From Pseudomonas rustica (lineage in GTDB: Bacteria > Pseudomonadota > Gammaproteobacteria > Pseudomonadales > Pseudomonadaceae), in the NCBI RefSeq assembly GCF_018336155.1, contig NZ_JAGYHF010000004.1, positions 124,001 to 188,000 on the forward strand: a stretch of DNA of 64,000 bases, given 5' to 3'. Positions within the stretch are counted from its first letter, which is position 1; each line of letters opens with the position of its first letter. The notes under the pieces are model-generated. The model was given only the letters and a program-made list of their open reading frames with translations, was not told the DNA's origin and did no database searches. Shown piece by piece: positions 1 to 8,106 of the stretch. Position numbers and translations under genes: made by a program.

Positions 1-418
1 CGCAGCTCACCAGCAAATTCCATGAATGCCGGGTCGCTGCCGAGGGCACCAGCAAGAAAGGGTGTTCGGCGAGTAACGCATCGGCAAAATCTTGCTGATT
101 CGGTGACGTCCGTGCTGGACTCATCCAGTAGGGATTCGGCAATTCTTCCGGCTGGACGACCCGAACCAGAGCCTGATCGGATATCTCAAAGCACGTAAGG
201 ACATGGGGTTTTGTATCCAGACGATTAAAACTGCCGTGTGCCGCCACTTCGAGAATGGCCGTGGACGGATCGACTGACGCGTATACAACACGCCGTCCCG
301 GACGGTTCCAGCGTCCCCCCTTACGCTCGGAGCCAATGCCACTGCTCCACGTGCATTTGTAGGCTTCCGGGTCGACACGCCAGGCAAACCAGCGATCATC
401 CCAAGGCAGCGGGTTCAT
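1..418 (-). CDS. RES-domain toxin of a Res-Xre toxin-antitoxin pair (3' end beyond window)
   Basis: Translating the minus strand from an ATG at 418 gives about 139 residues beginning MNPLPWDDRWFAWRV and still open at the left edge. It has RES-domain features: an early WRV segment, a GIGSERKGGRWNRPGRRVVYAS stretch with the conserved Gly-Arg-Trp-Asn core, and STAILEVAAH with the conserved Glu. Known RES toxins are NAD+-degrading enzymes that stop growth. The ATG overlaps the TGA of the upstream DUF2384 gene by 4 bp (ATGA), the usual arrangement for this family, with the antitoxin translated first. Family RES proteins are about 145-160 aa, so only a short C-terminal piece is missing. Activity is inferred from family. 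Confidence 0.9.
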   Translation of the reverse strand, partial: MNPLPWDDRWFAWRVDPEAYKCTWSSGIGSERKGGRWNRPGRRVVYASVDPSTAILEVAAHGSFNRLDTKPHVLTCFEISDQALVRVVQPEELPNPYWMSPARTSPNQQDFADALLAEHPFLLVPSAATRHSWNLLVSC

Positions 419-891
419 TGATAAACCCCGTATTTTGTCCGGTGCAGGTAGGCGTCGACCACTTGATAACCGAAAGGATTCTCGACCAGTTCAATACGCT
501 TGTAGCCGTTGAGCCATTTGGTCGGCTTGCGCAACCATTCTTCGGCCTCCGCCTGACCGTCGAAGACCTCGGTGGCAACTTCCAGCACATGGGCATATTG
601 AAAGGCAACCATGCTTTGTTGCTGGCTGAGCAGGAAGGGTTTGCTGTCTTTGAGCAAGCGCCGCACGGTTCGGATGGATTTGCCGGTGATCATCTGAACA
701 AGCTCACCCTCCTGGTAAAGCTCAGAGGTGGCGATCAGATTGACGACGTCCTGCAGTTCAAAACCTTGCTGCGTGTACCGGATGATAAACATAGGGTCTT
801 CACCCCACTCCCTGCCGCGCAAGAGTACGTCGACAGGTTTGCCTTCGACCCGCTTCAGCCCCGTAAACCGAAGCGGTTTAGCAGTGGACAT
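415..891 (-). CDS. Xre/MbcA/ParS-type (DUF2384) antitoxin partner of the RES toxin
   Basis: This is a 158-aa protein starting MSTAKPLRF at an ATG at 891, preceded by a strong GGAGG eight bases upstream. The frame stays open further upstream, but that part has no comparable ribosome site. The C-terminal ~55 residues (ATEVFDGQAEAEEWLRKP, then a segment ending in VENPFGYQVVDAYLHR) match the DUF2384 toxin-binding domain: a helical AEEWL region and a GxxVxxxL helix. The N-terminal two thirds correspond to the Xre-like DNA-binding part. The gene directly precedes and overlaps the toxin gene. Antitoxins of this family repress their own operon together with the toxin, so autoregulation is likely but not shown here. 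Confidence 0.88.
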   Translation of the reverse strand: MSTAKPLRFTGLKRVEGKPVDVLLRGREWGEDPMFIIRYTQQGFELQDVVNLIATSELYQEGELVQMITGKSIRTVRRLLKDSKPFLLSQQQSMVAFQYAHVLEVATEVFDGQAEAEEWLRKPTKWLNGYKRIELVENPFGYQVVDAYLHRTKYGVYQ

Positions 892-1299
892 CGCATTGGC
901 CTCCGAGGGGCACCTGGCTCGAACATCGCGCCAAAAATAGCGAGGGTGATAACGCGCTGCGTCGTTTTCAACGTGTATGTTTTGCATAATCCATCCGTTG
1001 TCAGGGGCCCGAACGTCCGAGCCGTAAGCGACTTCAATGTCACGTTCGATGTTATAGAACAGGCGTCCGACGACCAACCTGAAACAGTTGTCGGAAATAT
1101 CCCGATATTTGCGAAAAACACTCCGGCATCCGTAGGACGTTACTGGCGGTCAATATGCACGCACGCCAGTAATCATCGGGAAACGTTGACCCTGATCACA
1201 GCTGATACCACTCGCAACACTTAATCTTCCCGCTCCATCGAAGGCCAAGGACGGCTCACCGAGAGCCTGCGGCCGCCCCCTATTCAAGGAAGAACACGC
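892..1299. other. 408-bp region without a clear gene between the TA operon and the HypX-like gene
   Basis: The antitoxin frame stays open from 891 up to about 1077, but without a better ribosome site or recognisable domain. It may be 5' untranslated sequence or the remains of a longer start. The only structure I see is the AT-rich palindrome at 1095-1110. The last 30 bases carry the leader of the next gene (AAGGAAGAACACGC before the ATG at 1300). Confidence 0.5.
1095..1110. promoter_or_regulatory. Perfect AT-rich palindrome, possible TA operator
   Basis: AAATATC-CC-GATATTT is a perfect inverted repeat with 7-base arms, 204 bp upstream of the chosen antitoxin start. Res-Xre antitoxins bind inverted repeats in their own promoters, so this is a candidate operator. 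The distance is large, and it could instead belong to the divergent hypX-like gene. Confidence 0.3.
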
Positions 1300-3012
1300 A
1301 TGCGCCCCCTCAAAATTATTTTGCTGACATCGGCATTCAACGGCCTGACTCAACGGGCATGGCTGGAACTGCGTCAGGCCGGGCATTCGCCCAGCGTCGT
1401 GCTGTTCACCAACGAAAACTCGGTGTGCGAACAGATCGAAAACAGCGGCGCCGACCTGGTGATCTGTCCCTTCCTCAAGGATCGTGTGCCGCAGGCGTTG
1501 TGGAGCAACCCCGAGCGCCCAGTGGTGATCATTCATCCCGGCATCGTCGGCGATCGAGGCGCCAGTGCGCTCGACTGGGCGATCACCCAGGAAATGACGC
1601 GCTGGGGCGTAACGGCCCTGCAAGCCGTGGAAGAAATGGACGCCGGCCCGGTCTGGGCCAGCTGTGAATTCAACCTGCCGCCGGGCCTGCGCAAGTCCGA
1701 GCTGTACAACGGCCGGGTCAGCGATGCGGCAATTATTTGCATTCGTGAGGTGCTGGAAAAATTCGTCGACGGTTTCACGCCGGTTGCGCTGGATTATCGC
1801 GACGCGAAAGTCCGCGGGCGCTTGCAGCCGAACATGAAACAGGCTGACCGTAGCTTCGCCTGGCATGACTGCGCGCGGTTCATCAAACGCTGCATCGATG
1901 CGGCGGATGGTCAGCCGGGCGTGCTGGCGAGCCTGGCGGGTGGTCAGTTCTACGTGTATGACGCGCACCTTGATTCACGCAGCGGCAGGCCCGGCGAAAT
2001 TATTGCCGTCCATGACGATGCAGTGCTGGTGGCGACGGGTGATCACAGCGTGTGGATCGGCACACTGCGACGCAAACCGCAGCCCGGCGAGGAAACCTTC
2101 AAGCAGCCGGCGCGGCATTTGCTTATCGATCAATTGGCCGATGTGCCAACACTGGATTGGTCGATTGCCCGCCAACCCTTCAGCGCCGAGGCTTATCAGC
2201 CGATTCGCTATCGCGAATCCGGCAAGGTCGGTGAGCTGACCTTCGAGTTTTACAACGGCGCGATGAGCACCGAACAATGTCAGCGTTTGCTGGAAGCGTT
2301 GCGTCTGGCCAAATCGCGGGATACGCAGGTGCTGTTGATCAAGGGCGGGCGCAGCAGCTTTTCCAATGGCGTGCATTTGAACGTGATTCAAGCCGCGCAG
2401 GATCCGGGCGCTGAGGCGTGGGCAAATATTCAGGCGATTGACGATGTCTGCGCGGAGTTGCTGAGCGCGCGGCAATGGGTGGTCAGTGGTGTCACGGGCA
2501 ATGCCGGGGCCGGTGGCGTGATGCTCGCATTGGCGGCGGATATTGTTTTCGCCCGGGCGGACATCGTGCTCAATCCGCATTACAAAAGCATGGGTCTGTA
2601 TGGATCGGAATACTGGACATACAGCCTGCCCCGCGCGGTCGGCCCGGCGATGGCTGAGCAATTGACCCAGGCGTGTTTGCCGGTGAGTGCGCTGCAGGCC
2701 CTGCAACTCGGCATGGTTCAGGAAATCGGCCCGCGTTGCCCGGATGAGTTTGCGCTGTGGTTGCTGCAACGGGCCAACGCGGTTGTGCATGATCCGGTTT
2801 ATGCAGCGGTGCGCGAGCGCAAGGCGCGGGTTGATCATGTGTTGGTTGGGCAATGTCGCGAGCGTGAGCTGGCAGAGATGCGGGACGACCTGCTGCATGA
2901 TCGCAATCAGTTTGCTGAGAAGTGTCGGAGTTTTGTTTATAAACGCAAGGTTTGCGGGACGCCGGTGCGGTTGGTTGCGGATTGGGCTCGCAGCGTTGAG
3001 GTGGTCAGTTGA
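1300..3012 (+). CDS. HypX/HoxX-like protein (formyltransferase + enoyl-CoA hydratase fold), orphan
   Basis: This 570-aa protein is collinear with HypX/HoxX, which makes the CO ligand of [NiFe]-hydrogenases from formyl-tetrahydrofolate by way of formyl-CoA. Residues ~1-270 are a formyltransferase-like domain with the family signature HPGIVGDRGASALDWAI at residue 79 onward. Residues ~300-570 are a crotonase-like domain with NGVHLNVIQAA, AGAGGVMLALAAD, and NPHYKSMGLYGSEYWTY at 425 onward. Tyr428 and Glu437 would correspond to the tyrosine/glutamate pair implicated in HypX decarbonylation, although the loop seems one residue shorter than I recall for the family. No hydrogenase or hyp gene is in this window. 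The start is an ATG with AAGGAAG upstream. Family call is firm; function in this host is unknown. Confidence 0.85.
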   Translation: MRPLKIILLTSAFNGLTQRAWLELRQAGHSPSVVLFTNENSVCEQIENSGADLVICPFLKDRVPQALWSNPERPVVIIHPGIVGDRGASALDWAITQEMTRWGVTALQAVEEMDAGPVWASCEFNLPPGLRKSELYNGRVSDAAIICIREVLEKFVDGFTPVALDYRDAKVRGRLQPNMKQADRSFAWHDCARFIKRCIDAADGQPGVLASLAGGQFYVYDAHLDSRSGRPGEIIAVHDDAVLVATGDHSVWIGTLRRKPQPGEETFKQPARHLLIDQLADVPTLDWSIARQPFSAEAYQPIRYRESGKVGELTFEFYNGAMSTEQCQRLLEALRLAKSRDTQVLLIKGGRSSFSNGVHLNVIQAAQDPGAEAWANIQAIDDVCAELLSARQWVVSGVTGNAGAGGVMLALAADIVFARADIVLNPHYKSMGLYGSEYWTYSLPRAVGPAMAEQLTQACLPVSALQALQLGMVQEIGPRCPDEFALWLLQRANAVVHDPVYAAVRERKARVDHVLVGQCRERELAEMRDDLLHDRNQFAEKCRSFVYKRKVCGTPVRLVADWARSVEVVS

Positions 3013-3032
3013 TTTTGGCGGTGTCTGCTTTT

Positions 3033-3210
3033 CCCCTCACCCTAGCCCTCTCCCCGAGGGAGAGGGAACTGACCGAGGTGTCTGGCGCCATACGTCGACC
3101 TGAAAGATTTGGGCGATTATGGATTCAAAGCCGAACTGCCAAGTCGGTGAATGTCTTCAATATCCCCCGGTCAGTCCCCTCTCCCCCCGGGAGAGGGTTA
3201 GGGTGAGGGG
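3033..3210. repeat. CCCTCACCC-bounded palindromic element, copy 1
   Basis: The left end reads CCCCTCACCCTAGCCCTCTC with a GAGGGAGAGGG partner. The right end is its inverse (GGGAGAGGGTTAGGGTGAGGGG). The core carries CGACCTGAAAGAT and a GGATTCAAAG segment. It follows the HypX-like gene by 20 bp and lies before the LysR gene. The same element recurs at 7814-8025, 51595-51921 and 62192-62837. It has no coding capacity and could fold into a long hairpin that may end transcription. Confidence 0.8.
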
Positions 3211-3253
3211 CTTTTGCCCTTACAATACGCCGACCTCCCAAACCGGCCCGCCC

Positions 3254-4117
3254 ATGGACATCGACCTCGCTCGCACCTTTCTCGAAATCGTCCGCCACGG
3301 CAGTCTCGCCGCCGCTGCGCAGAAGCTGTTCGTCACGCAAACAGCGATCACCGCCCGCGTGCAAAAACTCGAAAGCCAGCTGGGCAGTACGTTGTTCGTG
3401 CGCAACCGCGCCGGGGCAAAACTGACGCCCAACGGCGAAGCGTTCGTGGTCTATGCCAATCAACTGGTGCAAACCTGGGAAGCCGCGCTTCGTGATCTAC
3501 CGCTCCCCGAAGGCCTGCACAACGTGTTGCACATCGGTGGCGAAGTCAGCCTGTGCAATCCGCTGATGCTCAGTTGGGCCGCTGAACTGCGCGAGAAAAT
3601 CCCCGGGCATGCCCTGCGCATGGAAATTCGCGACGGTGAAAACCTGCTGCGGCAGCTCGAACTCGGCGTTCTTGACGCCGCGCTGGTCTATCAGCCGGAA
3701 TACTGGCCGGGACTGCAGGTCGAGCAAGTGCTGGAAGAGAAACTGATTCTGGTACGCGCACCCAAGCGTCCCGATCCCTACGTTTACATCGACTGGGGGC
3801 CGGATTTCCGTCGTCAGCACGACGCTGCCCTGCCGGAAAAAGCCAAAGCTGCGCTGAGCTTTAACCTCGGCCCCCTGGCCCTGCAATACATCCTCGAACA
3901 CGGCGGCAGCGGCTATTTCCGTACCCGCGTGGTTCGCACGTATCTGGAAAGCGGCGCGCTGGAAGCGGTGATCAAAGCCCCGGAATTCAGCTACCCGACG
4001 TATCTGGTGTATTCGCGCGATCGCGACTCGGCAACGCTGCAACAGGCCTTTGATCTGCTGCGCGAGGTGATCCACACCGATGACGACTGGTCGCAACGCT
4101 GGAATCCACTGAGCTGA
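3254..4117 (+). CDS. LysR-family transcriptional regulator
   Basis: A 287-aa LysR protein. Residues 1-60 form the winged helix (MDIDLARTFLEIVRHGSLAAAAQKLFVTQTAITARVQKLE), followed by LFVRNRAGAKLTPNGEAF and a periplasmic-binding-like effector domain. The frame is open upstream into the repeat element, but the ATG at 3254 begins exactly at the conserved N-terminus. The neighbours are not divergent, so the target genes cannot be read from context. The downstream hydroxylase gene starts 101 bp later on the same strand. Effector unknown. Confidence 0.9.
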   Translation: MDIDLARTFLEIVRHGSLAAAAQKLFVTQTAITARVQKLESQLGSTLFVRNRAGAKLTPNGEAFVVYANQLVQTWEAALRDLPLPEGLHNVLHIGGEVSLCNPLMLSWAAELREKIPGHALRMEIRDGENLLRQLELGVLDAALVYQPEYWPGLQVEQVLEEKLILVRAPKRPDPYVYIDWGPDFRRQHDAALPEKAKAALSFNLGPLALQYILEHGGSGYFRTRVVRTYLESGALEAVIKAPEFSYPTYLVYSRDRDSATLQQAFDLLREVIHTDDDWSQRWNPLS

Positions 4118-4218
4118 TAGCCGCATTACACCGGAGCATGGCGCATGTGACCTCAAGGTTCGGCCTGCACAAATGGCCGGATCGGCTACGCTGCCGGGTA
4201 TAACAACGATACCCGCAG

Positions 4219-5373
4219 GTGAACGCAGTGAGGCAGACCACCGAGGCATTTCGCAGCCGCTATCGTGCGGCCATTCATCCGCGCTACAACCCTTGGCTGC
4301 ACGGGGTTTTCGTGCTGCTGTTCGGCGTGCTGGCCATCGCCGGGTTCTGGGGCACCGTGCAGCAAGTGCGGCCGCTGGAATGGCTCACCGTGCCGTTGAG
4401 CCTGTTGCTGTTCAACTTCGGCGTGTACATGGTTCATCGTCATCTCGGCCACCATAAAAAAGCCTTCGCGAAAATGTTCTACGCCCGGCATGCCGGCGAT
4501 CATCACAGTTTCTTCACCCCCGGCCACATGACCTACGACAGTGCTCGCGACTGGCGGGTGATTCTGTTTCCTGCGTGGCTGATCGTCATTCACACGCTGG
4601 TGATCACCCTGCCGCTGTGGTGGCTGATCGCGCAGGTGAACGCCAACGTTGCCGGGCTCTTCGCCGGGTGCATGGTGCTCGGTTACCTGACTTACGAAGT
4701 GTTCCACGCCTGCGAACACCTGCCGCCAAACAACCCGCTGACACGCTTGCCGTGGATCCGGCAGATGCGCCGTTTGCACGAACTGCATCATCGTCGCGAA
4801 CGCATGCAGGAACGTAATTTCAATATCGTTTTCCCGCTGATGGACTACCTGTTCGGCACCCTTTACTGGGAGTCGGAACCCGCCCCTTTGAGCTATTCAA
4901 AAATGCCCATGACCCGCCTGCAGCATCAGATCGATATCGCCGGTGAGCCGATTGCCGTGCTCGCCTACGCCGCCAGCGTCAACCGCTGGCCGGAGTGGCA
5001 TCCGTCATCGTTGAAGATCGATGGCGCACAAGGCCCGCTGCATGCCGGTTCACGTTTCGAAGAGGATATTCATGCCGGCGGCCGCTCAGGACATCTGAGC
5101 TGGGAAGTCACCGAATACCTGCCGGGCCGCCGCTGGTGCGCGCGGGCTCAAGGTGATCATGGCTTGTCGTTGCTGCTGACGTATGAGTGCGCGGCCGAAG
5201 GTAACGGCACGCGGTTTGTGCGCACGCTGGATTATCGCTTTGAAGGTTTGGGCATGCGCATCGCCAATCACCTGCTGCTCAAACGCCGGATTGATCGCGA
5301 ATCGGCGGCGTCGATGTTGGCCTTGCGCGACATGGCTGCTCAGCACTTGGCTTCGGCGAGGGCCAGCGCGTGA
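4219..5373 (+). CDS. Membrane fatty-acid-hydroxylase/sterol-desaturase domain fused to an SRPBCC domain
   Basis: This 384-aa protein starts at GTG 4219. Its N-terminal ~220 residues carry hydrophobic helices and the histidine clusters of di-iron membrane hydroxylases: HRHLGHH (73-79), HAGDHH (91-96), FHACEH, and HELHH near residue 187. From ~235 to the end the sequence (PIAVLAYAASVNRWPEWHPSS, later GHLSWEVTEYLPGRRW) looks like a START/polyketide-cyclase-type (SRPBCC) lipid-binding fold. It overlaps the next gene by 4 bp (GTGA), so the two are translationally coupled. A hydrophobic substrate held by the SRPBCC domain and hydroxylated by the di-iron site is a reasonable inference; the substrate is unknown. 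Confidence 0.8.
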   Translation: MNAVRQTTEAFRSRYRAAIHPRYNPWLHGVFVLLFGVLAIAGFWGTVQQVRPLEWLTVPLSLLLFNFGVYMVHRHLGHHKKAFAKMFYARHAGDHHSFFTPGHMTYDSARDWRVILFPAWLIVIHTLVITLPLWWLIAQVNANVAGLFAGCMVLGYLTYEVFHACEHLPPNNPLTRLPWIRQMRRLHELHHRRERMQERNFNIVFPLMDYLFGTLYWESEPAPLSYSKMPMTRLQHQIDIAGEPIAVLAYAASVNRWPEWHPSSLKIDGAQGPLHAGSRFEEDIHAGGRSGHLSWEVTEYLPGRRWCARAQGDHGLSLLLTYECAAEGNGTRFVRTLDYRFEGLGMRIANHLLLKRRIDRESAASMLALRDMAAQHLASARASA

Positions 5374-6452
5374 AGGTGCGGCACGTTGTGTTGTTACTGC
5401 TCGTCATCGTCATCGTCATCGGATATTTACTGCTGATGCCGACCAAAATCGAACCGGTCGCCTGGTCGCCGCAGCCTGCGCCATCGCTGAAAGAAGGCCC
5501 CTACGCCGAGAACCAGAAACTCAAGGGCGCAGCGCAAGTCGGGCCGAGCGACATCGAAGGCCCGGAGGCGCTGCTGCTGGAAGAGGATTTCCTGATCACC
5601 GGCCTGCATGACGGCCGACTGATCCGCACCAGCCTCGATGGCACGCAGCGCCAAGTGCTGGCCGATACCGGCGGGCGTCCGCTGGGATTGGCTCGGCATC
5701 CGAACGGCATGCTGGTCATTGCCGACGGGGTGAAAGGCTTGCTGTCGCTGGATGCGCAAGGGCAATTGATCCCGCTGACCACCGCCGCCAATGGCCTGGC
5801 CTTCGGTTTCACCGATGACGTGGCGATCGATGCGCCCGGGCATTTCGCCTACTTCAGCGATGCCTCCAGCCGCTGGGGTTACGGCCATGACGGCGAGGCG
5901 ATCATCGAGCACGGCGGCGATGGGCGTTTGCTGCGTTATGACTTTCAAACCGGCAAGACCAGCGTGCTGCTCGACAAACTGGAGTTCGCCAACGGCGTGA
6001 CCCTCGGCCCGGATGACGCCTATGTGCTGGTCAATGAAACCGGGGCTTATCGCATCAGCCGCTATTGGCTGACCGGGCCGAAAGCCGGCACTCACGACCT
6101 GTTTATCGAAAATCTGCCGGGGTTGCCGGACAACCTCGCGTTCAATGGCCGTGACCGGTTTTGGGTAGCGCTGTATGCGCCGCGCAATACGCTGCTGGAC
6201 GCCACGGCGGGGCATCCATTTCTGCGCAAGATGATTGTACGGGCGTTGAAGCTGGTGCCGGCGCCGGTGGACAAGCGCGGATTTGTGCTGGGGCTGGATC
6301 TGGACGGCAAGGTGATTGCCAATTTGCAGGATGCCAGCGATGGCAATTATTCGCCGATTACCACGGTTAGGGAGTATGGGCGGTGGTTGTATTTTGGGTC
6401 GTTGAAGGCGACGCATATGGCGCGGATGTCGTTGGATGGGGCCCTTAAGTGA
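5370..6452 (+). CDS. SMP-30/strictosidine-synthase-like beta-propeller, membrane-anchored
   Basis: This 360-aa protein begins with an uncleaved-looking hydrophobic segment (residues 5-23, LLLLVIVIVIGYLLL) and continues as a six-bladed propeller typical of the SMP-30/gluconolactonase/strictosidine synthase superfamily (GRPLGLARHPNGMLVIADG, LEFANGVTLGPDDAYVLVNETGAYRISRYWL, LPGLPDNLAFN). The start is a GTG inside the stop of the hydroxylase gene. Members are lactonases or esterases. Coupling to a hydroxylase suggests it acts on the hydroxylated product, perhaps as a lactone, in the periplasm. That is inference. Confidence 0.78.
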   Translation: MKVRHVVLLLLVIVIVIGYLLLMPTKIEPVAWSPQPAPSLKEGPYAENQKLKGAAQVGPSDIEGPEALLLEEDFLITGLHDGRLIRTSLDGTQRQVLADTGGRPLGLARHPNGMLVIADGVKGLLSLDAQGQLIPLTTAANGLAFGFTDDVAIDAPGHFAYFSDASSRWGYGHDGEAIIEHGGDGRLLRYDFQTGKTSVLLDKLEFANGVTLGPDDAYVLVNETGAYRISRYWLTGPKAGTHDLFIENLPGLPDNLAFNGRDRFWVALYAPRNTLLDATAGHPFLRKMIVRALKLVPAPVDKRGFVLGLDLDGKVIANLQDASDGNYSPITTVREYGRWLYFGSLKATHMARMSLDGALK

Positions 6453-6480
6453 ATCTGGTGGATTGATGTTGAATTGAACG

Positions 6481-6557
6481 ACGCCTTCGCGGGCAAGCCT
6501 TGCTCCTACAGTTGAAATGCAATCATCTGTAGGAGCAAGGCTTGCCCGCGAAGGCGT
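6481..6557. repeat. REP hairpin, likely bidirectional terminator
   Basis: Two 30-base arms (6481-6510 and 6528-6557) are perfect inverse copies containing CCTTCGCGGGCAAGCCTTGC and are separated by 17 bases. It sits between converging genes ending at 6452 and 6561, where such REPs commonly stop transcription or protect mRNA ends. Confidence 0.9.
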
Positions 6558-6560
6558 CAG

Positions 6561-6725
6561 TCAGTTACTGGATTTATCGAATTTGTCGGGATCTTCGTCT
6601 TCCGGCAAATCCTCATCCAGCTCTTCCGGATTGACCGTCGTATGCGCCGGGCTATTCGGCTCAGGATGCGTCGGAACCGGGTCAAAAGCGCCCTGCTCTT
6701 CACTGGGGAATTTGGGATCGTTCAT
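6561..6725 (-). CDS. Small acidic hypothetical protein (54 aa)
   Basis: The protein MNDPKFPSEEQGAFDPV... is rich in Asp, Glu and Pro (LDEDLPEDEDPDKFDK near the end) and has no hydrophobic segment. The start at 6725 is chosen because GAGGTG lies just upstream; the frame continues further but without a ribosome site. I know no function. It resembles small disordered proteins common in Pseudomonas and lies 109 bp downstream of a YdcH-like gene on the same strand. Confidence 0.6.
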   Translation of the reverse strand: MNDPKFPSEEQGAFDPVPTHPEPNSPAHTTVNPEELDEDLPEDEDPDKFDKSSN

Positions 6726-6834
6726 AAGGCACCTCGCAAAGAGTCGATGATTGAAGACTCTGAACATTCGAGGTGCCGGTCGGGGCTGTCGTTCCAGTCA
6801 ATCCGCAACCGATGGTCGACGGACCAACCCGCCT

Positions 6835-7077
6835 TCAGGATCGCGCCTGCAATTGCTCGACAATCTTGTCTTTGACCTGCAAGCGTTTCTCTTTGAGTTT
6901 TTTCAGCGTGTCATCGCTGGGCGCATCCGAGGTCGCCGTCTCGGCCTTGACTACATCGGCGTCTGCCTGGGAATACTTGTTGATCAGTGCGTCCAGATGT
7001 GGATCCGCGGTGCGTTTTTGCTGGATCTCTTCCTTCGTAAGCTTCAAATCCTGTAACAAGTCATGAGTCACCGGCAT
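6835..7077 (-). CDS. YdcH-family (DUF465) small protein
   Basis: An 80-aa, helical, charged protein. The C-terminal motif DTLKKLKEKRLQVKDKIVEQL fits the DUF465/YdcH family, whose members end with a conserved LKKxRLxLKDxI helix. An AGGTG precedes the ATG. Function of the family is unknown. It reads away from the DUF4142 gene; the 206-bp gap between them holds no other gene. Confidence 0.75.
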   Translation of the reverse strand: MPVTHDLLQDLKLTKEEIQQKRTADPHLDALINKYSQADADVVKAETATSDAPSDDTLKKLKEKRLQVKDKIVEQLQARS

Positions 7078-7283
7078 GGAACACCTCCGTCAATTGATCG
7101 GCTGGCCCGCGCGACCGATTGCGCTGGCCAGTTACCAGAATGGCCTCGGTTGGGGCGTTCTGTCGACCACCTGTCAGACCAGCGGTGCCCGTTCGTCGCC
7201 CTGTCGCAAATGCGATAAAACCTTTAAACGCCGCGCTGCCTCCATTGAGTATCACCAACAAAAACCTGCGTGGAGATACACCA

Positions 7284-7805
7284 ATGGACGGATTCAACTT
7301 GCGTCATCTGTTTTTGGCTGTCGCTTTGAGCACCGGTATGGGCAGCGCTTTCGCCGCGACCGACAATGACTTCGTCGATAACGCCGCCGCCGGTGGTATC
7401 GCTGAAATCGAAGCGAGTCGCCTGGCCTTGGAAAAGAGCTCATCGGCCGACATCAAAGCGTTTGCCAACATGATGATCACTGACCATGGCAAGGCTAACG
7501 ATGAGCTGGCGAGCATTGCCAAGGCCCACGATATCGAAGTGCCGGACACCACGACGCTGGTCAAACAGGCCAAGGAAAAAATCCTCGACATGCGTGATGA
7601 GTCGTTTGATGCGGCCTACGCCAACAATCAGGTGAAGGCGCACGAAGAGACCATTGAGCTGTTCAAGAAACAGGCGAATACCGTGACGGATGACAAGGTC
7701 AAGGGCGCGACTGAATTGAAGGCGTTTGCGCAGAAAATGTTGCCGGGGTTGGAGAAACATCTGGCGGCGGCGAAAGAGCTGCAGGCCAAGCATCCTAGCA
7801 AGTAG
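7284..7805 (+). CDS. Exported DUF4142-domain protein
   Basis: A 173-aa protein with a signal peptide (cleavage likely after GSAFA, residue ~24), then a DUF4142 four-helix bundle: FVDNAAAGGIAEIEASRLALEKSSSADIKAFANMMITDHGKANDELASIA. The pattern is ferritin-like, with DHGKAN-type His/Asp helices and a C-terminal KMLPGLEKHLAAAKEL helix. The ATG at 7284 has GGAG upstream; the open frame before it is noncoding. Family members are periplasmic and often stress-induced, with no established biochemical role. Confidence 0.85.
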   Translation: MDGFNLRHLFLAVALSTGMGSAFAATDNDFVDNAAAGGIAEIEASRLALEKSSSADIKAFANMMITDHGKANDELASIAKAHDIEVPDTTTLVKQAKEKILDMRDESFDAAYANNQVKAHEETIELFKKQANTVTDDKVKGATELKAFAQKMLPGLEKHLAAAKELQAKHPSK

Positions 7806-7813
7806 AAGCTTTA

Positions 7814-8025
7814 CCCTCACCCCAGCCCTCTCCCGCAGGTAGAGGGGGCCTACCGAGTTGAATGTTCGAGGTACGTCGACCTGGAAGGTCTGCATCGAAC
7901 TCATGATCCAGACGCTAACTCAGGTTCAAGTATCGAAATCCAGAGTCGAACTCAGATTTTGAACAACACAAAGATCGGCTCCCTTCCCCCTCTACCCCTT
8001 GGGGGAGAGGGCTGGGGTGAGGGGG
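7814..8025. repeat. CCCTCACCC-bounded palindromic element, copy 2 (diverged core)
   Basis: The left end (CCCTCACCCCAGCCCTCTCC) and right end (GGGGGAGAGGGCTGGGGTGAGGGGG) are inverse copies. The core has ACGTCGACCTGGAAGGTC, then a longer, less conserved interior than copy 1. It follows the DUF4142 stop by 8 bp and may act as its transcript end. Confidence 0.75.
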
Positions 8026-8057
8026 ATCGATTTAAGCCCCACCACCAAATCCAAGCG

Positions 8058-8084
8058 AAAAAAAACCGCATCCAAAAGATGCGG
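8058..8084 (-). terminator. Rho-independent terminator for the 8107-8376 gene
   Basis: On the minus strand a perfect 7-bp stem (CCGCATC at 8066-8072 and GATGCGG at 8078-8084, loop of 5) is followed by an eight-base T run (8058-8065 read as A on the plus strand). It lies 22 bp beyond the stop codon of the small hydrophilic gene. Confidence 0.85.
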
Positions 8085-8106
8085 TCTTCATCAAATTCAG
8101 CCAACC

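Noticed and set aside
892..1077. Longer antitoxin start at 1077
   Set aside because: The extension has no recognisable domain and the start at 891 has a strong GGAGG; kept as leader sequence.
238..1224. 328-residue plus-strand frame over the Res-Xre operon
   Set aside because: It is the complementary strand of clear RES and DUF2384 genes and shows no family features; only the minus strand gives recognisable proteins and a ribosome site.
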